From NCBI GenBank assembly GCA_018402725.1, contig JAGYII010000004.1, positions 1 to 64,000 of the forward strand: a stretch of DNA of 64,000 nucleotides. The letters run 5' to 3'. Source of the stretch: Candidatus Izemoplasma sp. (GTDB lineage: Bacteria > Bacillota_I > Bacilli_A > Izemoplasmatales > Izemoplasmataceae). Under the pieces are notes generated by a model. That model was not told the origin of the DNA. It did no database searches and worked only from the letters and a program-made list of their open reading frames with translations. A program made the translations under genes and the position numbers. This document shows positions 16,400-26,100 of this stretch, one piece after another (positions within the stretch are counted from its first letter, which is position 1; every line of letters starts with the position of its first letter).

Positions 16400-17518
16400 A
16401 TGAACGAAACTTTTCACGTAACGCACCGAGGTTTTTTATCAGAAGATGATCACCGTGTATTAAGCTTATTGTATCTTCCGATGATGAAGCGTGATGCGTA
16501 TAGTCTATACATCTTTTTAAATAGTCTTACAGACGCCCAAAAGAAGCGGTCGATTGATTATCCACTGCCTTTTTTGTATGATGCATTATCGTTGAATCCA
16601 GAGTCCTTTAAAGAAGCAAGGGTTCAATTAGAAGCGGCGCAATTATTAAAGACTTTTGATGCGAATGCCTATACTTTTGAAATCCAGAAACCCTTGAATG
16701 CTGAAGATTTCTTTCAAAAAAGTCCATTTATCCCATACTTAAGAACGATTATTTCAAAAGAACGATTAGCCGATCTTAAGCATCATTTAATGCCTGTAAA
16801 TAAAATTTCAGGCAAAGATGTAAGTGCTCCATTTAGCGCTATTTACCCCTCATTAAAACCGTATAATAAACTTCCAGAAACATCTGAATCTATCGTTTTT
16901 GAGGTGGCTTTTGAGATCGAAGATGTCTTAAGTCGTGTCCCCAAGACGATTTTAAAAGACGATGAAAGAACGCCATCGTTTAAACAAAATATTAAACAAC
17001 TCATCTATATATTTTCTCTTTCCGAAGATGATTTAAAAACGGTTATTATCGATGCTAAAAAAACCTTAAAAGACCTATCGTTTGAGGCGTTATCGGAAAG
17101 GGCCTCACATCATGTTCGTCAAGACGCTCCCCCGGTTAAAGATGCCTATAATCTTTATTACTTTAAAAAACGTCATCCTGTGGATATATTAAAAGACATC
17201 ACCGGAAGCCATTTACCCAAAGCAGAAATGGCGATGGTTGAAAAAATCATTAGAGAAGCGGGTTTACCCTTAGAAGTCATTAGTGTCTTAATGGCCTACG
17301 TTCTTTCTGAACTAAATGGTCAAATGCCTCATATCACTTATTTTGAAAAAGTCATCGGACAATGGCACCGCAACAAGGTCAAGGATGCTGAAAGCGCCAT
17401 TGCGATGATCAAAAAAGGAAAAGCCGTCAGAAATCAGAAAAAAACCTCGAAAAAACCTGATACCGACATCGATTGGTTTAAAGATTATCTCAACGAAAAG
17501 GATGCTCAAAATGGATAA
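16400..17518 (+). CDS. dnaB: Replication initiation / membrane attachment protein DnaB (Bacillus type)
   Basis: A 372-residue primosome loader (not the helicase), which with DnaD and DnaI brings the replicative helicase to oriC and to restarting forks. It is recognised by its place directly before dnaI and by two helical DnaB/DnaD-like regions: an N-terminal winged-helix part (about 15-110, LSLLYLPMMKRDAYSLY) and a C-terminal DnaD2-type domain (about 260-345, EVISVLMAYVLSELNG). A Lys-rich tail follows. SD AAGGAGC. It overlaps dnaI by 8 nt. The paralogue DnaD is at 43.5 kb. Confidence 0.88.
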   Translation: MNETFHVTHRGFLSEDDHRVLSLLYLPMMKRDAYSLYIFLNSLTDAQKKRSIDYPLPFLYDALSLNPESFKEARVQLEAAQLLKTFDANAYTFEIQKPLNAEDFFQKSPFIPYLRTIISKERLADLKHHLMPVNKISGKDVSAPFSAIYPSLKPYNKLPETSESIVFEVAFEIEDVLSRVPKTILKDDERTPSFKQNIKQLIYIFSLSEDDLKTVIIDAKKTLKDLSFEALSERASHHVRQDAPPVKDAYNLYYFKKRHPVDILKDITGSHLPKAEMAMVEKIIREAGLPLEVISVLMAYVLSELNGQMPHITYFEKVIGQWHRNKVKDAESAIAMIKKGKAVRNQKKTSKKPDTDIDWFKDYLNEKDAQNG

Positions 17519-18389
17519 GTTCAGCTTTAAAAACGATCCTTCTTTGGTCGAACGTATTGCCGATCAACTGAGTGAAGATCCTTCTTTAAAAGCCTTCTTT
17601 TTAGATAATGACATCAGCTATGAACAGATCAAAGAAGGGGTCAGTGAAATAAAAATCTACCAGAACGAAATCGCTTTATGCGATGATTGTCCGGGTCTTT
17701 TTGCATGTAAACAAGACGTTTTAGGTCACCAACCCATTTTAACCTTACAAAATGGCCGGATTGAAATTGCCTATCAAGCGTGCCCCTACCAACAAGAAAA
17801 ATCACATTCAAAAAGCGGTCAGAAATGGCTCGATGCCACCCACCTACCCAAAACATTATTTTTAGCGAACCTCGCTGATTTTAGACAAGATACACAAGGC
17901 CGTCAACAACTCTATCAAAAAGTCATGCAAACCGCTCAGGCCATTAAACTAAAAGAATCCTCTAAAGGACTATACTTGTATGGGCCTTATATGGCCGGTA
18001 AAACGTATGCACTTGCCGCGATGGCTAATCATTTCACAAGCCTCAATCAATCCGTCTTAATGACCTATTATCCTGATTTTGTGAGAGAGATTAAAAGCAC
18101 GATTGAAAACGGCGGAATGGAACAAAAAATCCAAAATTTCAAAACCTGTGATGTTTTAATATTAGATGACATCGGCGGAGAATCCTTTAGCCCTTGGGTC
18201 CGGGATGAAATTTTAGGTCCGATTTTACAACACCGACTTCTCGACCAAAAACTCACTTACTTTTCTTCGAATATACCCCCTAAAGCGTTACTCCAAATTT
18301 TCATGGCCAATGATTCAGAAACTGAAAAAATGAAAGCCTTTAGAATCATCGAACGGATTCAAGCGATGGCCACACCCATTGCTTTTTAA
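17511..18389 (+). CDS. dnaI: Primosomal protein DnaI (helicase loader)
   Basis: A 292-residue AAA+ ATPase that loads the replicative helicase. The N-terminal domain carries a zinc site (C57, C60, C66, H73, C91 as candidate ligands). The C-terminal AAA+ core has Walker A GPYMAGKT (158-165) and Walker B VLILDDIGGE. Two in-frame ATGs exist (17502, 17511); AAAAGG at 17495-17500 is spaced properly only for 17511. It ends 2 nt before the thrS promoter. Confidence 0.93.
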   Translation: MDKFSFKNDPSLVERIADQLSEDPSLKAFFLDNDISYEQIKEGVSEIKIYQNEIALCDDCPGLFACKQDVLGHQPILTLQNGRIEIAYQACPYQQEKSHSKSGQKWLDATHLPKTLFLANLADFRQDTQGRQQLYQKVMQTAQAIKLKESSKGLYLYGPYMAGKTYALAAMANHFTSLNQSVLMTYYPDFVREIKSTIENGGMEQKIQNFKTCDVLILDDIGGESFSPWVRDEILGPILQHRLLDQKLTYFSSNIPPKALLQIFMANDSETEKMKAFRIIERIQAMATPIAF

Positions 18390-18391
18390 TC

Positions 18392-18420
18392 TTGACAATC
18401 GCCCTTAAGCGGCATACACT
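18392..18420 (+). promoter_or_regulatory. Promoter of thrS
   Basis: TTGACA, 17 bp, TACACT, immediately after dnaI and ahead of the T-box leader. Confidence 0.85.
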
Positions 18421-18424
18421 TATA

Positions 18425-18627
18425 GCGTAAAAGCAATGAAAAGGACACCCCCTTATTTTGATAGCGATGCAGGATAGTGAAAGCTGCAACCGATAAGTGG
18501 ACTCCCTTAGAGCTGGACGCGAAAGCGATTCCCGGATAAAGCCCCCGTTATGGCAAGAGCGCTCGAACAGAGAACAAAGGTGGTACCGCGGAATTCATTT
18601 CGTCCTTGATTAAGGACGATTTTTTTA
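18425..18627 (+). promoter_or_regulatory. T-box leader, threonine-specific
   Basis: The antiterminator core AGGTGGTACCGCG is at 18578-18590. The terminator (CGTCCTT, AAGGACG, then T-run) is at 18601-18627. The Stem I distal hairpin is GCAG/CTGC with an AGTG-containing loop at 18470-18487. The likely specifier is ACT (18501-18503), placed like the specifiers of the other T-boxes here and agreeing with thrS downstream. Uncharged tRNA-Thr is expected to promote readthrough. Confidence 0.9.
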
Positions 18628-18642
18628 TATCAGGAGGAACTC

Positions 18643-20571
18643 ATGATTAAACTCATCTTTTTAGATGGACAAGAAAAAAGTTTTACCCCAGGCACGACGC
18701 CTGAAGACGTTGCCAAAAGTATTTCCCCCAACCTCGCCAAAAAATCAGTGGCGGCTTATTTAGATGATGAACTTTATGATCTCAATCGTCCGATGGAAAA
18801 AGGGGGAACCTTTAAGTTAGTCGTAGAAAGTGATGAAGAAGCCTTTGGCATTTTAAATCATTCAAGTGCTCATTTATTGGCTCAAGCCGTTAAAAAACTC
18901 CATCCCTCTGCGATGTTTGGGGTCGGCCCTCAAACTGATGAAGGTTTTTACTATGACATTGCCCTCGACCATTCGATCACCGAAGCAGAACTTGCTGAGA
19001 TTGAAAAAGGGATGCGTCAACTTTCTCAAGAAGCTCATCCGATGGTTCGAAGTGAAAAAACCCGTGAAGAAGCATTGGCTTTTTTTAAAAACGATCCGTT
19101 TAAAAAAGAACTGATTAGCGCAATTCCAGAAGGGGATAAAATCACCTTTTATACCCAAGGTGATTTCGTTGATTTATGCCGCGGTGGACACGTCGGAAAT
19201 ACTTCCAAAATAAAACATTTTAAACTACTTTCTTTAGCCGGTGCTTATTTTAGAGGCGATTCTTCACGGCCAATGATGCAGCGCATATATGGCACCTCAT
19301 GGTTTTCAAAAGAAGCGTTAGAAGCGCATTTAAATCTGTTAGAAGAACGGAAAGAACGCGATCACCGAAAACTCGGTAAAGAGCTTAAAATCTTTATGCT
19401 ATCTTCAGAGGTCGGTCAAGGCCTCGCCACCTGGTTACCGAATGGGTATGCAGTTAGAAAAGTGTTAGAAGATTATGTCTATGAACTCGAACGACAAGCG
19501 GGATATTTACACGTATCTACCCCCGTTTTAGGGTCTAAAAAACTCTATCAAACCAGTGGTCACTGGGATCATTATCAAGAAAATATGTTCCCTATCATGG
19601 AAAAAGATGATGAAACTTTTGTCTTAAGACCGATGAGTTGTCCTCACCACATGACCATCTTCCAATCCGATTTAAGAAGTTACCGTGATTTACCGATTCG
19701 TTATGCGGAAATTGTGACCCAACATCGTTATGAAGCGAGTGGAGCCTTAACCGGTCTTGAACGGGTGAGAGCGATGACGCTGACCGATGCCCATATTTTT
19801 GTCAGACCCGACCAAATTAAAGAAGAAGTCATTAATGCGTACCATTTAATTGAAACAGCGATTGCTGATTTAGGTTTAGAAGTCGATTATTTAGAATTTG
19901 CCACCCGCGATGATTCAAAAGATAAGTTTCATGATAATGATGCCTTATGGAATCAAGCAGAGGCCATCTTACAAAGTGTTTTGGATGAGGCTCAGATCCC
20001 GTATAAAGAAGTGCCCGGGGAAGCGGCCTTTTATGGTCCAAAAATTGATTTCCAAGTCCGGACGGCCATGAACCGAGTGATTACGATGTCTACCGTTCAA
20101 CTGGACTTCTTATTACCTGAACGTTTTGATTTAACTTACATCAATGCATCGGGTCAAAAAGAACGCCCTGTCGTTATTCACCGCGGCCTTATTTCAACTT
20201 GGGAGCGGTTGATGAGTATTTTACTCGAACAGTATAAAGGCGCTTTTCCGTTTTGGTTAGCTCCGGTTCAGATTTTACTTATCCCTGTTAATAACAACGC
20301 TCACGAAGCTTATACCAAAGAGATTTATCAGACCCTCATGCACGCCGGCTTTAGAGCGAAATTAGACCTCAGTGATGAAAAAATGGGGTATAAGATTCGC
20401 GATGCCCAGCAACAAAAAATTCCCTATACCTTTGTGATTGGCGATGACGAAGTGAAAAACCAAACGATTACCTACCGCCAATTTGGCTCACCCGAGCAGA
20501 CTCATATTTTAGTCAAAGACATGGTGGATATCTTTAAAAAAGAAGCTGAAAAAAAATCACGTAAAAAATAA
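18643..20571 (+). CDS. thrS: Threonyl-tRNA synthetase
   Basis: Class II synthetase of 642 residues. Domains in order are TGS (1-62), the editing domain with HSSAHLLAQAV and the zinc-type editing residues LCRGGHV, the catalytic core with PMSCPHHM (motif around the catalytic zinc Cys) and RYEASGALTGLERVRAMT, and the anticodon-binding domain from about 540. SD AGGAGGAA. Expression is controlled by the T-box upstream and ends at a bidirectional terminator shared with the convergent rqcH. Confidence 0.98.
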   Translation: MIKLIFLDGQEKSFTPGTTPEDVAKSISPNLAKKSVAAYLDDELYDLNRPMEKGGTFKLVVESDEEAFGILNHSSAHLLAQAVKKLHPSAMFGVGPQTDEGFYYDIALDHSITEAELAEIEKGMRQLSQEAHPMVRSEKTREEALAFFKNDPFKKELISAIPEGDKITFYTQGDFVDLCRGGHVGNTSKIKHFKLLSLAGAYFRGDSSRPMMQRIYGTSWFSKEALEAHLNLLEERKERDHRKLGKELKIFMLSSEVGQGLATWLPNGYAVRKVLEDYVYELERQAGYLHVSTPVLGSKKLYQTSGHWDHYQENMFPIMEKDDETFVLRPMSCPHHMTIFQSDLRSYRDLPIRYAEIVTQHRYEASGALTGLERVRAMTLTDAHIFVRPDQIKEEVINAYHLIETAIADLGLEVDYLEFATRDDSKDKFHDNDALWNQAEAILQSVLDEAQIPYKEVPGEAAFYGPKIDFQVRTAMNRVITMSTVQLDFLLPERFDLTYINASGQKERPVVIHRGLISTWERLMSILLEQYKGAFPFWLAPVQILLIPVNNNAHEAYTKEIYQTLMHAGFRAKLDLSDEKMGYKIRDAQQQKIPYTFVIGDDEVKNQTITYRQFGSPEQTHILVKDMVDIFKKEAEKKSRKK

Positions 20572-20597
20572 AAGGCTCATTATGAGCCTTTTTTCTT
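20569..20597. terminator. Bidirectional terminator between thrS and rqcH
   Basis: AAGGCTCA, loop TTA, TGAGCCTT, with a T-run on the right for thrS and an A-rich stretch on the left that is a U-run for rqcH. Confidence 0.9.
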
Positions 20598-22164
20598 AGC
20601 TTATTTTTGGTTGAACAGAATACGTTTTAGCCTGATCATAACGGACAAAACATCCATGGTGTCCTGGAATCTTTTTGACGTGTTTAACGGGCGTTATATC
20701 CACATCGACTTTAATTAAGTTTTTGGCCTTTGAATAATAGGCGGCAAGTTCACAGGCTTGAATCATTTCATCTTCGGTGGGCGTTGAGGTCGCTAAAATC
20801 ACATGGGACCCGGGGTAGCCTCTGACGTGGGCCCAGTATTCATTAGGTTTTGCCTTTTCATGCGTTAAAAATGCATTTTGTTCATTGTTAAGACCGACAT
20901 AAATTGAGTTATTTTGAGTCGTTTGATAGGTTTTGCCCGATGTTTTTTTAACTTTTTTTGGCGGTGTTTTTAATTTAATGAGACGTTTTGAAGCAAGTTC
21001 TAGATAGATGCCCTCTAAACTTTCTTGAGTCGCTGATTCAAGTTGATACATGATTAACCGGTAATAATCCATATCCGTTTGGTTGATTTTGAGTTGTTTT
21101 TTTAGATGCGGGATTGAGGCTTTAATCTTTTTTGCTTTTTTAAATCTGAGCTGGGCATTCTCTAAGACAGTTTTGGTTTTATCAAGAAGAAGCGTCAGGT
21201 TTTCCCCATGTGTATAATCAACCACGTCAAGCTGACTGAGTTTTTCTTGTTTATGGGAAGAGGCCATCAAGGCTTGACCTTCCGCCGTTAGGACCTCTGC
21301 GGTAGAAACTTCACTGAGTTGCTGGTTTAAGACATTTTCTTTTTTTAAAGCCCGCTCAAGTCGTTTTTTTAAGACTTTTAAAATTTGAAGTCTTCGTTGA
21401 TCGTAGGGCCGTTCTTCTTTATCTTTGATTAAATGATCATCCGCCCATTTGACAAAGGGGACTGAGTCTTCAGTTTTTTCAAAGTGAGGACTATTTTCAC
21501 CCAGAATAAACGAAGGATGATGGAGGGCTTGAAGAAAATCTTGGGCCGTTTTAAAACGTTCAAGTTGATTCGCCATCTCCGAAGATAATCCATCAAAATA
21601 GCCAATCAGATTTCGTGAGTCACTTTTAAAGTAATCCGCCACATCTTGAGGATTGAAAGGATCTTTTTTTATCCCGATGGGAGGGGAGTATGTTGCTCCG
21701 ATTTGAATCAAGCGCGGCTGAGAAAATAGAGCCCCACTAGTTTTTAAGCAGTCAATGATTTTTTGCTGGGAGTCGACTAATATGAGATTGGCATCCTTAC
21801 CAAAAAATTCTAAGACAAGTTCTAATTGGACTTCATCATAAAGCTCATTCTTCGTTTTGATGACCGCTTTGATAATTCGGTCCTTCGAGATTTGGGTAAA
21901 GGGCATGAGAGTCGCATTAAGTAACCACTTTTTTAATCGATTGATAAAAACTGTGGGCTCTGTTTTAACACTAAAAGAGCTCATCGTTCGGTGCATTTTT
22001 GCGCTTTGAGGTGACAGGTTTAGATAAAGCCTAATCGTTTCTTTGTGGTATAAATCAAGAATAATTTGGTCATAAGAAAGAACTTGAATCTTCTGAATTC
22101 GAGCGGGTAAATAGGCATTTAAATCGGTGATGGCATAATGCAGAGTTAATCCAGAAAACGTCAT
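20596..22164 (-). CDS. rqcH: Ribosome quality control factor RqcH (NFACT family)
   Basis: Protein that binds stalled 50S-peptidyl-tRNA and, with alanyl-tRNA, adds C-terminal Ala tails marking nascent chains for degradation. 522 residues: NFACT-N (about 1-190), helical HhH and coiled-coil middle (about 230-400), NFACT-R with YWAHVRGYPGSHVIL near 445. The DR motif needed for Ala tailing is kept (D95-R96). An open frame extends to 22221, but the family N-terminus MTFSGLTLHYA and the SD AGAAGGA support the ATG at 22164. Same enzyme class as Bacillus RqcH/FbpA. Confidence 0.93.
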   Translation of the reverse strand: MTFSGLTLHYAITDLNAYLPARIQKIQVLSYDQIILDLYHKETIRLYLNLSPQSAKMHRTMSSFSVKTEPTVFINRLKKWLLNATLMPFTQISKDRIIKAVIKTKNELYDEVQLELVLEFFGKDANLILVDSQQKIIDCLKTSGALFSQPRLIQIGATYSPPIGIKKDPFNPQDVADYFKSDSRNLIGYFDGLSSEMANQLERFKTAQDFLQALHHPSFILGENSPHFEKTEDSVPFVKWADDHLIKDKEERPYDQRRLQILKVLKKRLERALKKENVLNQQLSEVSTAEVLTAEGQALMASSHKQEKLSQLDVVDYTHGENLTLLLDKTKTVLENAQLRFKKAKKIKASIPHLKKQLKINQTDMDYYRLIMYQLESATQESLEGIYLELASKRLIKLKTPPKKVKKTSGKTYQTTQNNSIYVGLNNEQNAFLTHEKAKPNEYWAHVRGYPGSHVILATSTPTEDEMIQACELAAYYSKAKNLIKVDVDITPVKHVKKIPGHHGCFVRYDQAKTYSVQPKIS

Positions 22165-22220
22165 TTTTATCCTTCTAAATGCAAGTTTTTCAGTGGCGTC
22201 TAGAAAAACTTGAATTCTCA

Positions 22221-22250
22221 TTCACAAAATTTCTTACTTCATGGTACACT
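22221..22250 (+). promoter_or_regulatory. Promoter of gmk-rpoZ
   Basis: TTCACA, 18 bp, TACACT with TG extension (TGGTACACT), 33 nt before the TTG start. Confidence 0.65.
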
Positions 22251-22282
22251 ATTCATAATCTTAAACCGTTAAGGAGGCCATC

Positions 22283-22918
22283 TTGAAGCTTAATCAACGC
22301 GGATTATTAATCGTTATTAGTGGGCCTTCAGGCGTGGGAAAAGGGACCGTTCGAAAAGCTTTATTTGAAGAACAAGGTCATGACTTTGTTTATTCGATAT
22401 CAATGACCACTCGTAAACCACGGGTGGGAGAAGTGGACGGGATTGATTATTATTTTGTCAGTCGTGAAGAGTTTGAAAAACGAATTAAAGATGATGCCTT
22501 GTTAGAGTACGCAGAGTTTGTGGGGCACTATTATGGGACGCCCAAAGATAAAGTTGAACGTTACTTATCCGAAGGCAAGGAAGTCGTCTTAGAAATTGAA
22601 GTAGAGGGTGCTTTACAAGTTCGAGAAGCGATGCCTGATGCTGTATTCTTGTTCATCGGACCGCCTTCAAGAAGAGCCTTATATACCCGGTTATTATCAA
22701 GAGGATCGGAAGATTCATCGACCCTCAAACAACGGATGGATAAAGCTGAAAGAGAATTTTTACTGGCTCACAAGTATGATTATATCATTATCAACGACGA
22801 CGTTAGAAACGCAGCCGACCGAATCATCGCCATCATTCGAGCGGAACATGCGAAAACGGAACGATCGATTCACGGCTATTTAGATATGTTGGAGGCGGAA
22901 GAAAAAAATGGCAAATGA
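22283..22918 (+). CDS. gmk: Guanylate kinase
   Basis: GMP to GDP phosphorylation, 211 residues. P-loop ISGPSGVGKGTV (about 12-23), the GMP-binding SMTTRKPRVGEVDGIDYYF, and the LID region LLSRGSEDSSTLKQR. Starts with TTG at 22283, 5 nt after AAGGAGG; no ATG fits. It overlaps rpoZ by 11 nt, the widespread gmk-rpoZ pair. Confidence 0.96.
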   Translation: MKLNQRGLLIVISGPSGVGKGTVRKALFEEQGHDFVYSISMTTRKPRVGEVDGIDYYFVSREEFEKRIKDDALLEYAEFVGHYYGTPKDKVERYLSEGKEVVLEIEVEGALQVREAMPDAVFLFIGPPSRRALYTRLLSRGSEDSSTLKQRMDKAEREFLLAHKYDYIIINDDVRNAADRIIAIIRAEHAKTERSIHGYLDMLEAEEKNGK

Positions 22919-23126
22919 CCAAGGTTTAAGATATCCATCGATTGATACATTACTAAGTAAAATTGATTCAAAGTATAAATTGGCCTATGTTTCAAGCTTA
23001 AGAGCTAAAGCAATCAAAGAATTTGATGATGTGAGTATAAAAACACAATGTGTCAAACCTGTTGGCCAAGCGCTTGAAGAAATCGAAGCCGACAAAATTC
23101 AAATCACATTTACGAAAAAATCGTAG
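22908..23126 (+). CDS. rpoZ: RNA polymerase omega subunit
   Basis: A 72-residue omega subunit that assists beta' folding. The family pattern is RYPSIDTLLSKIDSKYKLAY with the conserved helix SSLRAKAIKE. Starts within the end of gmk, behind GGAGG. The terminator stem begins at its stop codon. Confidence 0.93.
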   Translation: MANDQGLRYPSIDTLLSKIDSKYKLAYVSSLRAKAIKEFDDVSIKTQCVKPVGQALEEIEADKIQITFTKKS

Positions 23127-23144
23127 CGCAGTGCTACTTTTTTT
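23122..23144 (+). terminator. Terminator after rpoZ
   Basis: GTAGC, loop GCAGT, GCTAC, seven T; includes the rpoZ TAG. Confidence 0.75.
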
Positions 23145-23153
23145 ATGCGCGTT

Positions 23154-23162
23154 TGATATAAT
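23154..23162 (+). promoter_or_regulatory. Extended -10 promoter abutting polC
   Basis: TGATATAAT ends only 6 nt before the polC ATG, so transcription would begin at or next to the start codon. Confidence 0.6.
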
Positions 23163-23168
23163 GTTTCT

Positions 23169-26100
23169 ATGGGTGACACAGCATTGAATCCGTATCAAAA
23201 ATTACTCAAATTGCTCCATTTAGATGAACAGTCATTTACCATGTCTGGTTCGTTATCTGACGTGAATGTCGATGCGAAAACAAAGACTTGGTTTTTTAAT
23301 ATTAGCTTTGATAAAACCCCCCTTATTGAGGAATTTCAGCGTTTCCATGAGCGACTTCTTGGATTAAAACATCAACTCGATCACGCCGAACATATTCATT
23401 ATAAGTACACTATCCAAGCCATCGATTCCGCTCAGATTTCTAATTATGTGGTGTACATTTTACAACTTTTAAGCACCGAAAAACCCCGCTATCAAGCCTT
23501 GACGACCTTGCCGGTTGAAATTAGAGAAAAAGATCTCATTTTTTCGATTCCTGAAGACGCTGATTTTATGTTGAAATGGGAAGAAGATATCCTTCAGTAT
23601 TTTCACCAGTTAGGCTGGCACTTTTCGCTGGTCTTTAAAAAGACCGATCACTCAAGCATCGGTGAACGCATTGAATCAATCGATCAAGAAGATGATGAAA
23701 AAAGAGCCGTGATCAGCAAAGCACAGTCTTTTTTAAGTTATCAAGACCAAACCGTTGATACACTCAAGCATCAAATCAAAGATATCCCAGTCAATGAAGT
23801 TGCTCTCGCAGAATACACCTCTGCCTACCGCCAATCCTCATTTAAATTTGTTGGTGAGATCTTCAGTGTGGACAAGCGAAAAATCAGAGAAGACATGCAT
23901 ATGTTTAACTTTGTTGTGGGGGATGAAGATAGCGCCATCTATGTGAAGAAGTTCGCCCATGATGAGGGAGAAATTCGGTTTTTAGAAGCGGCCGAAGAAG
24001 GACACTTACTTAAAGTCGATGGCAAAGCTAATTTTGATAAGTTCACCGGCGAAGTCGTGATCACCGCTCAAAATCTAGAAGTCTCAAAATATCCCGTTGA
24101 AAAAGCGCAAAGAACCGATGACGCCGAGAAAAAAAGAGTTGAACTGCATGTGCATACTAAAATGTCGACGCTTGATGGGATTGATCATGTGGAAGACTAT
24201 GTCGCCACGGCCCTTCGCTTTCAACATGTTGCCATAGCGATTACTGATCACGATAATGTTCAAGCCTTTCCTGCCTTCGCTCACGCCGTTAAAAACCAAC
24301 CTATCAAACCCATATTTGGGGCGGAATTATCGGTTTATTTTGATGAGAATGTCCAAATTTATCGAGGTCAACAGTCCACCGATATGATGGAACAAGTATT
24401 TGTGGTCTTTGATATCGAAACCACCGGACTTTCGATTTTGGAAGATGAAATCATTGAAATTTCAGCGATTAAAATCCAAGGTCAACAAACGCTAGACCGA
24501 TTTGATACGTTTGTCCGTCCGACAAAAAAACTGTCTGTCTTTACGACTGAATTAACGACGATTACCGATCAAGATGTTGAAAATGCCCCTCAATTAGAAA
24601 CGGTCATTAAAGACTTTTATCAGTTTTTTAAAGGCAGTGTCTTAGTCGCTCATAACGCGTCATTTGATGTTGATTTTATTGAAGCATCGTTACGCAAAGT
24701 GGGCCTAGACGAGCCTTCTTTAGAACGGATGGATACCTTACAAATGGCCCGTCAGTTATATGGGACGAAACTCAAACGATTTAATTTAAAAGCGGTGGCT
24801 AAACACTTTAATGTTGAACTGACTCAACATCACCGTGCTGCTGCGGATACATTTGCAACGGCTGAAATTTTTAAAAGCATGATTTCTGACCTCTATTCCA
24901 AAGGGTTTAAAACCCTCTCTGATTATCAGTCGATTCGTAAAATCGATCCAACCTTTAACATCAGTGATCATGTCCGAAGAACCCATGTGACGGTCTGGGT
25001 TAAAAATCAGACCGGACTTAAGAATTTGTATACATTGATTTCTAAAGCCCACACCGAACATTTTAATAAAGGTCCTTTACTGCCTTTTAAAGAAATCATC
25101 AAACACCATGAAGGCCTCATCATCAGCAGTGGCTGTATGCACAGTGAATTCATCGAAACGGCCTTTAATAAAGACGCCTCAATGATTCAAAAAGCCATGG
25201 ATGCTTATGATGTCATTGAACTTCAAGCTCCAGATAATTACCTCCATTTATTTGAAAATGAACTTAAAAGTGAAAACTATTCAAAAGCAGCGATCGAACA
25301 AACCATAGAAAAAATCACTCGAATGATGAAACGTGTGATCACCATTGCAAGCGATAAAGGTTTAAAAGTCATCGCTACATCCGATGCCCATTATGTCGAA
25401 CCTCACTATGCTAAATACCGCGATATTTATATCCAAACTCCGATTGTAGGGGGAGGCTATCACGCCTTAGCTCGGATTGAAAAACCGCCTTTACAGTATT
25501 TTAAAACCACCTCTGAAATGATGGCGGCCTTTGCTTTTCTAGGCGAAGATGCCTTTGAAATCGTGATTGAAAATCCCTTATGGATTGAAGCCCAAGTTGA
25601 AAAAGTTGACCCCTTCCCCCATCAACTGTATGCCCCATCAGATACCTTTTTAGCTCAAGAAGGGATTCCTTCTGCGGTCGCCGCATTGAAAAAAGTGGTC
25701 GCTGAAGCCCGCTTAAAAACCTTTGGAGAAACGCCTCATCCTTATGTTCAAGACCGGATTGATAAAGAACTCAAAAGTATCATCGATAATCAATTTTCAT
25801 CGGTGTATTATATTTCTTATTTATTGGTTCAAAAGTCTTTAAATGAAGGGTACTTAGTGGGTTCAAGAGGAAGCGTGGGTTCATCCCTCATCGCCACCTT
25901 GATGCAAATTACTGAAGTGAATCCTTTGGCCCCTCACTATTTATGTCCAAGTTGTCACTTCTTTACCTTTAAAAGAAATCCCGAAGATGAAACGAATTAC
26001 CCTCCCACCGATACTGAATTACGCTATAAAGAAGACTTAAATAAAGTGGACAGTGGGTTTGATTTAAGACCCTTAAATTGTCCGCATTGTGACACCCCTT

